Source: Deltaproteobacteria bacterium (lineage in GTDB: Bacteria > Desulfobacterota > Desulfobulbia > Desulfobulbales > JAJRZW01). Taken from it: a DNA stretch of 41,280 nucleotides. The DNA is taken from the NCBI GenBank assembly GCA_024275015.1, contig JAJRZW010000020.1, forward strand, positions 1 through 41,280. The letters are read 5' to 3'. The notes under the pieces were generated by a model. It saw only the letters and a list, made by a program, of their open reading frames with translations. It was not told the origin of the DNA and searched no databases. A program made the translations under genes and the position numbers. Below are positions 1-7,786 of the stretch, one piece after another. Within the stretch, counting starts at the first letter, position 1. Every line of letters begins with the position of its first letter.

Positions 1-2303
1 ACCTTGACGTCGACCTTGCCGGACTGCCGCCGGTACTTGGCGGACTGGTAAAAAACAGGATCTTTCTCCGGGAACTTGAGCACTTCAAACAGGTCAGCGG
101 CCACGGTATGGCCCATCTCCACCTGGGCGACACCCTGCAACTGATCAAGGCCGGGATAATGGTACATGACGCCCACGGGAGTGCCGTCTACAACCGCCTG
201 CCCTGGTCCATATCCATCAGCGACGGGACCATGAACATCAAACCGGGATCGGTCGAATGGGCGGGAATAAACGGTCGCGTCGGTCCCCACCGGCTCACGG
301 GCTTAAGCGGCTCGGTCACCTGGACTCCGGGCGGAGCGACGAAATTTGAGGTCCTTCCCGCCCGGGGCGAAATAGACTCGGCTGATCTCCTCGCCACCAT
401 GCGCGGCCACGGCTTTCTCCCTCAAATATTCGGCAAGGTCATCAAGAGCATATCCGGTCCCCTGGAGATCAGCGACTTCACCCTTAAAGGCGATCCCAGC
501 AAACCCGCGGGCTGGCAGTACGCGATGGGAATCAGCGCCACCGGGGTCCGCTGGCGGAGCAAACTCGTTCCCGGTGCCTTTCTCACCGAAAAAGGCCGAG
601 CCCGGATCACGAACCGGGTCCTGAAAATCACCGATTCAAAGACCTGGAGCCTTGAACAACCCATCACCATTAACGCCGATCTCCGCCATTATAATTTCAA
701 AGATATAACCGGCCGGCTGCGCATCGACGGCAGGATCAGGAAAAAACTATCTTCCTGGGTGATGGCAAAAGGCTGGCTGCCGCCGCCGCTCACCCCCCGG
801 ACCACGGTCACCCTGCAGGGACTTACGATCACGCTCGCCGGGAACCGGACCAGGGTGACCGGGAAAATAAAGGCGGGACCGGCGGTGGAAGGAGGGACCA
901 CGGTCGATATCGATCTCTCCCGCTCAGCCCATGAACTGACATTGAACCGACTGAACATCCGCGGTCACGGCAAACGCGGCACCCTGAAACTGCACCGGAC
1001 CGAGACATCCGGCAGGACCGTAGATAAACTCGACTGGCAGGGAGACCTTGCCGGCGCGAGTATCCCCAACATCCTTGCCGATCCCGGGTTCACCCTTAAA
1101 GATCTCTCCGGTGACTGCCGCGTAGTCCTTGTCGATGATATTCCGCCACAGTTTAAAGGTCGTCTGCGCCTTAAGGGTCTGATCTCGAATAAAGACGCGG
1201 CCGGGGAAATACGGATCAACGACCTTGACATAAACGACGCCCCCGGGGGGGGGACGGAAATTAAAAAACTCATCATGGCCCGCAACGGCCAGGCGATTAC
1301 GATCAAGGGGATATTATTCCCGCAGAAAAAACCACCGGAATATGATATCAGCGCCCAAAGCTCCCGTCTGGATTGGGGCAATCTCATGGAGATGAAAAAA
1401 AGAATCAAATACGGCGACAGCGGCAAGGCCGACGGTCGGGTCAACTTTGATATCGGAAGCCTGGACAACATAACCGGCCTGATTCCCGGCGACGACGGCA
1501 TTTCCATGGCCCCGGCAACCGGTGAGATCAGATTTAACCACGGCGATTGGCAGACCCTGAAATTCAAGGAATCAAAGCTCTGCGGCCTCGAGTTTGAAGG
1601 AATCCTCCACCCCGATACAAGTGGGCTGGATTCCTCGTTTAACCTTTTTTCAAACACTGACGATCTTCCGGATTTCGAGGCGGTTCTTCCCTGTCTCGGG
1701 TTCAACAATGACCTGATAAGGGGCCGGGTCAACGTTGACGCCAGCCTCAGGGGGAAAAAATCTTCCTGGACCCATGGCCGCCTCAACCTGTACTCAAAGA
1801 AAGGCTTTATCCGCCGCCTATCCCTGTTATCCAAGGCCCTTTCCCTGCTCAACATCACCGGTCTCGTCTCCGGGAGCTTCATTAAAGACCTTAACCTTAA
1901 AGGCTTCACCTATTCCGAGCTTGATTTCAAAAGCCATGTTGACAAAGGCCGACTGATTATCAACCGGGCGATAATCAGGGGCAGCGGCCTCAATATATTC
2001 GCCCAGGGGTGGGTGGACATGAAAAATCGCGACTGCGAAATCATCATGCTCCTGGCGCCGCTCAAGACCCTGGACACCATAATCGGCAACCTGCCGATTA
2101 TCGGCCCGGCCGTGGGCGGCAGAGACACCGCCCTGATCGCCCTGCCGGTAAAGATCAGCGGCAGAATCGATGACCCGGTGGTTAAGACCATGCCGGCAAA
2201 GGAAGTCGGAGCCGGAATCGCCGCTTTCATCACCAGAACCATCAAACTGCCCTTTGCCATATTTTCCCCCCTGATCGAGGCCGGTGAAGAGGCAGGGAAA
2301 TAA
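1..2303 (+). CDS. AsmA-like C-terminal domain protein (5' end missing)
   Basis: The reading frame is open from base 3 of the window with no upstream stop, so the gene starts outside; about 766 residues are visible and the internal ATG at 108 is not its true start. The protein is a long run of beta-rich, low-cysteine sequence with alternating polar/apolar strands and ends in an AsmA-type C-terminal region (around the last 150 residues: a stretch reading roughly 'sGSFIKDLNLKGF', then 'IIRGSGLNIFAQGWVDM' and 'LPIIGPAVGG'). Known family members (AsmA/YhdP/TamB type) are inner-membrane-anchored periplasmic proteins thought to carry lipids to the outer membrane; an N-terminal membrane helix would lie outside the window. 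Functional assignment is by family resemblance only. Confidence 0.75.
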   Translation, partial: LDVDLAGLPPVLGGLVKNRIFLRELEHFKQVSGHGMAHLHLGDTLQLIKAGIMVHDAHGSAVYNRLPWSISISDGTMNIKPGSVEWAGINGRVGPHRLTGLSGSVTWTPGGATKFEVLPARGEIDSADLLATMRGHGFLPQIFGKVIKSISGPLEISDFTLKGDPSKPAGWQYAMGISATGVRWRSKLVPGAFLTEKGRARITNRVLKITDSKTWSLEQPITINADLRHYNFKDITGRLRIDGRIRKKLSSWVMAKGWLPPPLTPRTTVTLQGLTITLAGNRTRVTGKIKAGPAVEGGTTVDIDLSRSAHELTLNRLNIRGHGKRGTLKLHRTETSGRTVDKLDWQGDLAGASIPNILADPGFTLKDLSGDCRVVLVDDIPPQFKGRLRLKGLISNKDAAGEIRINDLDINDAPGGGTEIKKLIMARNGQAITIKGILFPQKKPPEYDISAQSSRLDWGNLMEMKKRIKYGDSGKADGRVNFDIGSLDNITGLIPGDDGISMAPATGEIRFNHGDWQTLKFKESKLCGLEFEGILHPDTSGLDSSFNLFSNTDDLPDFEAVLPCLGFNNDLIRGRVNVDASLRGKKSSWTHGRLNLYSKKGFIRRLSLLSKALSLLNITGLVSGSFIKDLNLKGFTYSELDFKSHVDKGRLIINRAIIRGSGLNIFAQGWVDMKNRDCEIIMLLAPLKTLDTIIGNLPIIGPAVGGRDTALIALPVKISGRIDDPVVKTMPAKEVGAGIAAFITRTIKLPFAIFSPLIEAGEEAGK

Positions 2304-2382
2304 AGAACCAACGGCAAAATTCGCGGCGTCTCACGATTCCGACAAAAATGCCGCTGTTCTTTTTTAAGTCTTAAGCTATATT

Positions 2383-2436
2383 TGATGAAGTCGTAACAAG
2401 TCTCCGCTCCGGCTTGAAACGGCGATTTTCGGGTAC
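2383..2436 (+). repeat. Family C repeat, left-end fragment
   Basis: This stretch begins TGATGAAGTCGTAACAAG and continues to CGGCGATTTTCGGG, matching the left ends of the repeats at 4277 and 11657. The rest of the element is missing, so this is a truncated copy in the gap between the AsmA-like gene and the first PilZ gene. Confidence 0.7.
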
Positions 2437-2533
2437 CGGTGATTGAAAAATCCATGGACGGTTTTCTCAACGTCCTGACAGTATCTGTCCATCAATATTT
2501 CGATGGCGGAGTTTCAAGGGCAAGATCAATAAT

Positions 2534-2941
2534 ATGCATATGAATCAGCCAGAAAACGACCGTCGTATTCATACCCGGGTATTTTTCTCCCCCGGCGACG
2601 GCGTCCACGGGAGTTTTGACTTCCCGACCCTTGAGATCTCGTCTATTTCCGCCAATATCAGCGACCTGAGCCTCGGGGGACTGTTTTTTTCCATAAACCG
2701 CAAGGATGGGGTGAACCTCAACCCTGACGCCCCGATTATTTTGACGGAAATAACCACCGCGCTCGCGTTTCAAATCAAGACCAATATAGAACTTGACATC
2801 AGGCGCATCCAGGATTTCAAAATTCTGGATGTCATCGGTTTTGGCTGTAAATTCAAACGGATCCCTGAAGAAGACAACGATAAACTGGCCCGGTTCATAA
2901 GCTGGGCCATAGACAACGGACGCAACCACCTGCAGTCATGA
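2534..2941 (+). CDS. PilZ domain protein
   Basis: A 135-residue single-domain protein. The two PilZ signature elements are visible: an arginine-rich segment near residues 9-15 (DRRIHTR) and the DLSLGG motif around residues 45-50, which together bind cyclic di-GMP in characterised family members. It is expected to be cytoplasmic and to act as a c-di-GMP effector; the partner is unknown. Its stop overlaps the start of the following zinc-ribbon gene (ATGA), so the two are probably co-translated and functionally linked. The start could be the ATG at 2534 or the one at 2540; neither has a strong ribosome binding site. A second PilZ gene lies at 4598. Confidence 0.85.
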   Translation: MHMNQPENDRRIHTRVFFSPGDGVHGSFDFPTLEISSISANISDLSLGGLFFSINRKDGVNLNPDAPIILTEITTALAFQIKTNIELDIRRIQDFKILDVIGFGCKFKRIPEEDNDKLARFISWAIDNGRNHLQS

Positions 2942-4074
2942 CCATAACCTGCCCCCATTGCCGGAAACAATACCTGATCGAGGAAGAAAACATCCCGAAG
3001 GTAAAATCCGTGGCCCGATGCAAGGACTGCGGCGGCAAAATCATCATTGATCCGGCCGCCATCCCCCCCGAAGAGGAAAGGGAGGAGATCGCCGTGACTC
3101 CGGAAACGGCCACCACCCCGGTGGGGAAAGCAGAGGAAGACGCCGCCGCGACCGCGGAGTCCGGACCCGAACCTGACCTTGAAAAATTACTGGCAGAGTT
3201 CCCCTGGCTTGACGAATTAAACCAGGATATCCTTGACCTCGGCGGGATCTTCAAGGCGGAAACGAAAAAAGGCTACCATACCCGGAGAAACCGGATCGCG
3301 GCAGCGGCCCTGAAGGCGGTTTCAGGATGCCTTGCCGCCATCTTAAAAGAAGAGGAAAAGGTACTCAGGGCCGCCCGGGGCGCGGCCTATATCCCGGCGG
3401 AGATCCCATATGCCAATACCATCCTCACCCTGCCGGCCAATCGTTACACCATACTCTGCACCAGCAGACGCATACTCCTCTTAAACCTCGACTGGCGTCA
3501 GAAACGCTGCGGAGAATTTTTCTACCAGGTTCCGTACGGCAATATCCGCGAGATCGGCCGGGGGGCCTTTCGTGACGGCCTGATAATAAAATCCCGTTCC
3601 GGCCGGCAGATGCGGTTCACCTCTCTCACCGTTACCCTTTCCCGGGAAATTTCCGAAATAGCCCTTGAAAATCGGCGCCATATTCCCAACTGGAATGTGG
3701 CGCCGATCATGGCGGAATTTCTCTGCCCGGCCTGCTTCGCCCCCCAGTCGGCCCAAAACAGCGGATGCAGCCAATGCTCCACCCCGTTCAAATCACCGAC
3801 CACAGCGTTCTATCGTTCTCTTGCCCTTGCCGGCCTTGGTGCCTTCTATCTCAACCACCGCCTGCTGGCGGCGGGCGAAATGACGATCCTTGGTCTCATT
3901 ATCGTCTCTCTGGTCCTGACGATAACCCTGAAACTGGTGGGAGGATTAATTATCACCATCTGCGCCCTCCTCGTTTACCAAAGTCTTTCCGCCATGCTGA
4001 CCTTTATCCTCGCCCGCAAAGGACTCATGGCCGATGACCGGGAGTCACAGAACAAAACAGTAAACGATCCATGA
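2938..4074 (+). CDS. Zinc-ribbon membrane protein with PH-like middle region
   Basis: A 378-residue protein with three visible parts. Residues 1-45 form an MJ0042-type zinc ribbon (CPHC and CKDC knuckles), a domain common at the N terminus of delta-proteobacterial regulators and envelope proteins. Residues about 150-245 contain a region ('YTILCTSRRILLL', 'VPYGNIREI', 'GLIIKSRSG') typical of bacterial PH-like (YdjI/YokE-type) domains. After a second CPAC...CSQC zinc knuckle near residue 265, two or three hydrophobic segments (about residues 290-365) indicate a C-terminal membrane anchor. The start overlaps the upstream PilZ stop by four bases. It may recruit or sense membrane lipids, but this is inference; no enzymatic motif is seen. 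Confidence 0.7.
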   Translation: MTITCPHCRKQYLIEEENIPKVKSVARCKDCGGKIIIDPAAIPPEEEREEIAVTPETATTPVGKAEEDAAATAESGPEPDLEKLLAEFPWLDELNQDILDLGGIFKAETKKGYHTRRNRIAAAALKAVSGCLAAILKEEEKVLRAARGAAYIPAEIPYANTILTLPANRYTILCTSRRILLLNLDWRQKRCGEFFYQVPYGNIREIGRGAFRDGLIIKSRSGRQMRFTSLTVTLSREISEIALENRRHIPNWNVAPIMAEFLCPACFAPQSAQNSGCSQCSTPFKSPTTAFYRSLALAGLGAFYLNHRLLAAGEMTILGLIIVSLVLTITLKLVGGLIITICALLVYQSLSAMLTFILARKGLMADDRESQNKTVNDP

Positions 4075-4120
4075 ACAGCCTGTTGATCGTTTACAACAAC
4101 CACCCCGAAGGAGCAAAACC

Positions 4121-4279
4121 ATGTTGCAAAACCATGACACAGAGGTAATGTTACAGATTGATGGACTCGCAACAAGTTCCATCAAAATTACTCAGCCGGC
4201 AATCTGTATTGATACGCATTCATCAACTCCAATCGGATGTGATGACCCTGTAAAAACTAATGGGATGGCTAAACAATGA
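4121..4279 (+). CDS. Possible 52-residue small protein, no recognised family
   Basis: An ATG at 4121 is preceded by a near-perfect ribosome binding site (AAGGAG at 4108-4113, seven bases upstream) and opens a 52-residue frame. I do not recognise the protein; it has two cysteines and no membrane segment. The stop codon TGA is the first three bases of the family C repeat at 4277, and without the repeat the frame would have ended at an equivalent TAA. The strong Shine-Dalgarno sequence is the main reason to take it seriously; codon use and conservation are unknown. Confidence 0.35.
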   Translation: MLQNHDTEVMLQIDGLATSSIKITQPAICIDTHSSTPIGCDDPVKTNGMAKQ

Positions 4280-4460
4280 TGAAGTCGTAACAAATCCCCG
4301 CTCCGGGGAAAAAACGGCGATTTCCGGGCGGCGGGCTGCTGAAATCCCGAACTCGGGCTATGCCCTCAAACATGCGGGATTTATTAACCCATCCCGCCGC
4401 CCGGCGCTTTTTCCGGAAATCGCCGAAGACGCCTCCGCGGGGACTTGTTACGAGACCATT
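4277..4460 (+). mobile_element. Family C MITE-like repeat, complete copy
   Basis: About 184 bp with long imperfect terminal inverted repeats: the left end TGATGAAGTCGTAACAA and the right end, read in reverse, AATGGTCTCGTAACAAG. A second inverted pair inside (GGCGATTTCCGG near 4317 and its complement near 4413-4425) and a central AAATCCCG/CGGGATTT hairpin mean the whole element can fold into one large stem. It is flanked by a perfect 7-bp direct repeat AAACAAT (4271-4277 and 4461-4467), the expected trace of a transposition target duplication. No coding capacity. Related copies are at 11657 (chimeric) and 2383 (fragment). Confidence 0.75.
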
Positions 4461-4486
4461 AAACAATAATTTCTATGTACCACGTA

Positions 4487-4587
4487 GTGGTGTCCTCTGG
4501 TGAGCGAGGCCATACTCGCAATGGCTGGGACCGGGCGAATAAAAGGACACCACGACGCCGTGAATCGGGATTATTGCGACGCCATCA
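4487..4587 (+). repeat. Family D intergenic repeat with 10-bp inverted repeat
   Basis: A perfect inverted repeat GTGGTGTCCT (4487-4496) / AGGACACCAC (4544-4553) encloses GAGCGAGGCCAT (4502). The segment closes with TTATTGCGACGCCATCA (4571-4587), which in reverse resembles the TGATGGCGTCGCAA terminus of family B. The same left (GAGCGAGGCCAT) and right (ATTATCGCAACGCCATCA) blocks recur around 7569 and 7770, where a family A element lies between them. It directly abuts the second PilZ gene and leaves little room for a normal promoter there. Confidence 0.55.
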
Positions 4588-4597
4588 GATGTAAACA

Positions 4598-4957
4598 ATG
4601 CCGCAAACCAGAGAAAGACGCAGACATAGACGATATCAGGTAAAAAACGGCGCCTATACCGTCAATTCAAACAAGCCGGGGCTTATTGTCGACATAAGTG
4701 CCAGTGGTATGTCCTTTAATTATATCGACCGCAAGGAATGGCCCGGCGAGACCTTCCGGCTTGATATCGTCTTCGGTGCTGACAACGAATTCCGCCTCAC
4801 CGATATCCCCTACCGGGTAGTCTCCGACCGGATCTCCACTGACCGCCGACGGGATTCCGCCATGGTGGTGAAACGTCGCGGCATTGAATTCGGGAAACTG
4901 ACCCCGGAACAACGGCGTAAGCTTAAATATTTTATCAACAATCACGCCATCACCTGA
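4598..4957 (+). CDS. PilZ domain protein
   Basis: A 119-residue single PilZ domain. The N-terminal RRRHRR segment (residues 7-12) and DISASGMSF (about residues 32-40) match the c-di-GMP binding motifs RxxxR and D/NxSxxG. It is unlike the PilZ protein at 2534 in sequence, so it is not a recent duplicate. Cytoplasmic c-di-GMP effector by family knowledge; target unknown. The start at 4598 follows repeat sequence and has no clear ribosome binding site, so an alternative start further in cannot be excluded, although the arginine motif requires one near here. Confidence 0.85.
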   Translation: MPQTRERRRHRRYQVKNGAYTVNSNKPGLIVDISASGMSFNYIDRKEWPGETFRLDIVFGADNEFRLTDIPYRVVSDRISTDRRRDSAMVVKRRGIEFGKLTPEQRRKLKYFINNHAIT

Positions 4958-4983
4958 CAGACGGCAGCGCAACAATCCCTTGC

Positions 4984-5091
4984 CAGACCGTTGAACAAAA
5001 CAAGTTCCGGCCAACCTCTCGATTTAACCGGAGTTTTCAACCCGGCAAACTCGACGGCACGGACAGCAACCCCTGCCAGTCCGTTTTTCAA
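4984..5091 (+). repeat. Family A repeat, internally deleted decayed copy
   Basis: Begins CAGACCGTTGAAC-like sequence, continues with AACAAGTTCCGGCCAACC and a CGACGGCACGGACAG block, and ends CCAGTCCGTTTTTCAAG. Compared with the full copy at 15043 it lacks the first hairpin and the arms of the second, and the right-hand hairpin is broken. No target duplication is visible. Confidence 0.65.
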
Positions 5092-5129
5092 GATACCCCT
5101 CATGTGTATCCGAACAGGGAGGACATTAA

Positions 5130-6260
5130 ATGGGCAGTGACAACCTCGTTTTTCTCGAAGTAATCGAATGGTTTGACAATGCCGGCAGGGAAATGATCCA
5201 CCGGATTCCGGAAAGCGGTTCCGCTGAGATTAAATACGGCGCCCAGCTGACGGTGCGCGAAAGCCAGGCGGCGATATTTTTCTATAACGGTCGGGGCTCC
5301 GATGTCTTCGGTCCCGGCCGTCATACCCTCAAGACCGCCAATATCCCGATAATCAGTAAATTAATGGCCATCCCCTGGGGCGCGACCAGCCCGCTGCGAG
5401 CCGAGGTATACTTCGTAAACCTGAAGATCTTCGCCAACCTCAAATGGGGTACCCGCGAACCTGTGGCCTTTCGCGACAGCGAACTGGGCCTTGTCCGCCT
5501 CCGGGCTCACGGGGTATACAACATCCGGATCATACAGCCGGCCCTGTTCATCAACGCCATGACCGGAACCATGGCCACCATTGACGACAATAATGTCGGC
5601 GAGTACCTGAGACGGGTAATCGTCTCCAGGTTCAACGATTTCCTTGGAGAAGAACTGGACTCCATCCTCAACCTCCCCGGCCGCTATGATGAACTCTCCC
5701 GGGGACTCGCCGCCCGCCTTACCGCCGACCTCTCCCACTTCGGGCTCGCCCTCGACCGCCTCTACATCACCTCGATTACCCCGCCGCCCGAGGTCCAGCA
5801 AACCATTGACGACCAGACCCGCCTCAATACCATCAAAGACCTCGACCGCCTGGTAAAGATGAAAGCGGCCAACGCCATGGAAAAGGCGGCGGTAAACCAG
5901 GGCGAGGCCGGAGGCGGCATGGGCATGGGCATGGGGCTGATGATGCCGGCGATGTTCGCCGGGATGATGTCGGGGACGGGAAACAAGACAGGGGACAACC
6001 GCGGCCCCTCATGTCCCGACTGCGGCAACCCGGTACCGGACAACGCCGGTTTCTGTCCCGCCTGCGGCCATCAGCTGATAGTCCACCGTCAATGCGACAA
6101 TTGCGGCAAGAACCTGCCGGTAACCGCCCGCTTCTGTCCCCGCTGCGGCGAGGCAACCGACAAACGCCCGAAAGAGATAAAATGCCGGAAATGCGGGACG
6201 GAGAACCTGCCCGGAGCCGTCTTCTGCGACCAATGCGGCGAAAGAATCATGAATCCGTGA
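5130..6260 (+). CDS. SPFH domain protein with C-terminal zinc ribbons (YdjI type)
   Basis: A 376-residue protein. Residues about 25-235 are an SPFH/band-7-like domain of the 'virion core protein/YdjI' subfamily, recognisable from 'VRESQAAIFFYNGRGSDVFGPGRHTL' style sequence near residues 37-62, followed by a charged helix (about 240-265) and a glycine/methionine-rich linker. The C terminus carries three successive CxxC...CxxC zinc ribbons (about residues 290-375). In Bacillus the YdjI relative is linked to PspA-type membrane-stress response; by analogy this could be a membrane-microdomain scaffold in the cytoplasm. A good ribosome binding site (GGGAGG, eight bases upstream) fixes the start. 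It is followed after 16 bases by another zinc-ribbon gene, probably its partner. No pspA is visible here. Confidence 0.8.
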   Translation: MGSDNLVFLEVIEWFDNAGREMIHRIPESGSAEIKYGAQLTVRESQAAIFFYNGRGSDVFGPGRHTLKTANIPIISKLMAIPWGATSPLRAEVYFVNLKIFANLKWGTREPVAFRDSELGLVRLRAHGVYNIRIIQPALFINAMTGTMATIDDNNVGEYLRRVIVSRFNDFLGEELDSILNLPGRYDELSRGLAARLTADLSHFGLALDRLYITSITPPPEVQQTIDDQTRLNTIKDLDRLVKMKAANAMEKAAVNQGEAGGGMGMGMGLMMPAMFAGMMSGTGNKTGDNRGPSCPDCGNPVPDNAGFCPACGHQLIVHRQCDNCGKNLPVTARFCPRCGEATDKRPKEIKCRKCGTENLPGAVFCDQCGERIMNP

Positions 6261-6276
6261 CCACGACGGGAATGAG

Positions 6277-7488
6277 ATGATTCTCACCGTTGACTGTCAG
6301 TGCCCCCAATGCGGTGCCGCGCTTCCCCTTGCCGAAGGGCAGCGTTTCCTGGTCTGTGAATTCTGCGGCGCGGGTAATTTCCTCACCAACCGCGACCTGC
6401 CCTGGCTGGTCATGCCGGAAAACGTCAAAGGCGACCAGACCGTATTTGTTCCGTATCTCCGCTGTCGCGGCCCACTTTTCACCTGCGCCGACAGCCGGAT
6501 GGCATTCCGGGTGATCGACGCCTCGACCTGTACCGCGGATCTGCCCGGCATCCCCTTTTCCCTCGGGATCAGACCGCAGGCGGTTAAACTCACCTTCCCC
6601 GATCCACGGAGCATCGGACAACGGCTCGCCTCTGAGGGGAAGACCACCGCCCACCTCATGACCATGATCACCCGGGGCCACGGGCGGAGGGGAAAAAGGC
6701 AGCTTCACCAGGCCCTGATCGGTGAAGTAATGAGCATGGTCTACCTGCCGCTTGTGATTCGCGGCAACGAGGTCCGTGACGGCTCCTCCGGCAGCGAAAT
6801 GGCGGTAAAACCGGAGGACATCGATCTTCCCCGGGAGACATCCCCTCCCTGGGCCCCCATATTCCACGCCGCCATCTGCCCCGGCTGTGGATGGGATCTT
6901 AACGGCGACGAGACAAGCCAGGTCATGTTCTGTCCCAATTGCGCCACCGCCTGGACCGGCGGCGGCGACAATTTCACCCGGGTCGAGGTGGAAGTAATGG
7001 CAAGCGAAAATAAAGCGGCCCTGTTTCTACCGTTCTGGGAGGTCGGCTTTACCCTGCCGGACGACCATATCCTGACCGCGGCCGCGCTCGAACATTTCCT
7101 CCTGTCTCCCGCCCGGGGGTTAAAAGACGACCGGCGAAGGCCGGCGGTAATCACTCCGGGGTTCAAGATCAAACCCAAGGATTTTCTCCGTTTGAGCGTC
7201 CAGTTAAGCCATGCCCGCCCGGAAGCCGGGGCCGACCGCGCCCTGCCGGACGCCATCCACCCGACCTCCCTGGCCGCGGCCGAGTCGGTCCAGGCGGTCA
7301 GGACCATCCTCGCGGCCAGGGCAACCGTAAAAAAAGACTTCTTCCCCCGGCTAAACGGACTTAAACCGGTGATCCACTCCCTGAAACTGCTCCTCATCCC
7401 CTTCACCGACCGGGGCTATAACCTCATCCAGGAAGAATACGATATCAGCATCAACCGCCAGGCCTTGAGATTAGGACGCCTCATTTGA
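6277..7488 (+). CDS. Zinc-ribbon protein, probable partner of the SPFH protein
   Basis: A 403-residue protein with two zinc ribbons: one at the N terminus (CPQC...CEFC, residues about 9-30) and one in the middle (CPGC...CPNC, about residues 204-227). The remainder is an unrecognised alpha/beta region without signal peptide or membrane segment, and no catalytic motif is evident. The architecture resembles proteins found beside SPFH/YdjI-like genes, and the 16-base spacing to the upstream gene suggests one transcript. Likely a cytoplasmic scaffold or adaptor; function not known. Confidence 0.65.
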   Translation: MILTVDCQCPQCGAALPLAEGQRFLVCEFCGAGNFLTNRDLPWLVMPENVKGDQTVFVPYLRCRGPLFTCADSRMAFRVIDASTCTADLPGIPFSLGIRPQAVKLTFPDPRSIGQRLASEGKTTAHLMTMITRGHGRRGKRQLHQALIGEVMSMVYLPLVIRGNEVRDGSSGSEMAVKPEDIDLPRETSPPWAPIFHAAICPGCGWDLNGDETSQVMFCPNCATAWTGGGDNFTRVEVEVMASENKAALFLPFWEVGFTLPDDHILTAAALEHFLLSPARGLKDDRRRPAVITPGFKIKPKDFLRLSVQLSHARPEAGADRALPDAIHPTSLAAAESVQAVRTILAARATVKKDFFPRLNGLKPVIHSLKLLLIPFTDRGYNLIQEEYDISINRQALRLGRLI

Positions 7489-7568
7489 CTCTCCGGCAAC
7501 GGATGCCATGCCTGAATCCGTTACGCCTCCGCTCTGTTTGCAAGCGTAATATTGTGGTATCATTTTGC

Positions 7569-7770
7569 GAGCGAGGCCATATCAAACTGTTGAAAAAGCC
7601 GTCCTGGCTTTTTCAACTCCCGGCTGGCCAAAACAAGCTCCGGCCAACCTCAAAGATTTTATTGGATTTTTCAAACCCAATAAAATCGGCGGCGCGTCCA
7701 TGCACCGCGACCAGCCCGTTTTCAACGGACGGATATCCCGCCATGGATCGCGATTATCGCAACGCCATCA
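7569..7770 (+). repeat. Family D repeat split by a family A element
   Basis: Blocks GAGCGAGGCCAT (7569-7580) and ATTATCGCAACGCCATCA (up to 7770) match those of the family D repeat at 4502-4587. Between them sits a complete family A element with its ATAT duplication, i.e. a transposon-in-repeat nest. The whole assembly forms the leader region of zwf, between 7489 and 7786; no other gene is seen in that gap. Confidence 0.5.
7583..7732 (+). mobile_element. Family A MITE, complete copy with ATAT duplication
   Basis: A 150-bp copy starting CAAACTGTTGAAAAAGCC and ending CAGCCCGTTTTCAACGGACGG. It is flanked by ATAT on both sides (7579-7582 and 7733-7736), matching a 4-bp target duplication. The left end forms a perfect 12-bp stem (GTTGAAAAAGCC/GGCTTTTTCAAC) that could also act as a terminator-like hairpin ahead of zwf. 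Confidence 0.8.
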
Positions 7771-7786
7771 AAAAAAAGGACAGGAC

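Noticed and set aside
965-1909. A 314-residue minus-strand frame opposite the AsmA-like gene.
   Set aside because: Arg/Ser/Pro-rich shadow of a GC-rich coding strand with no family signature; the plus frame carries the conserved C-terminal region.
2383-2402. GAAGTCGTAACAAG in family C repeats equals part of the conserved 3' end of 16S rRNA.
   Set aside because: The match stops after 14 bases, the surrounding sequence is unrelated to rRNA, and the same string recurs as a repeat terminus at 4277 and 11657.
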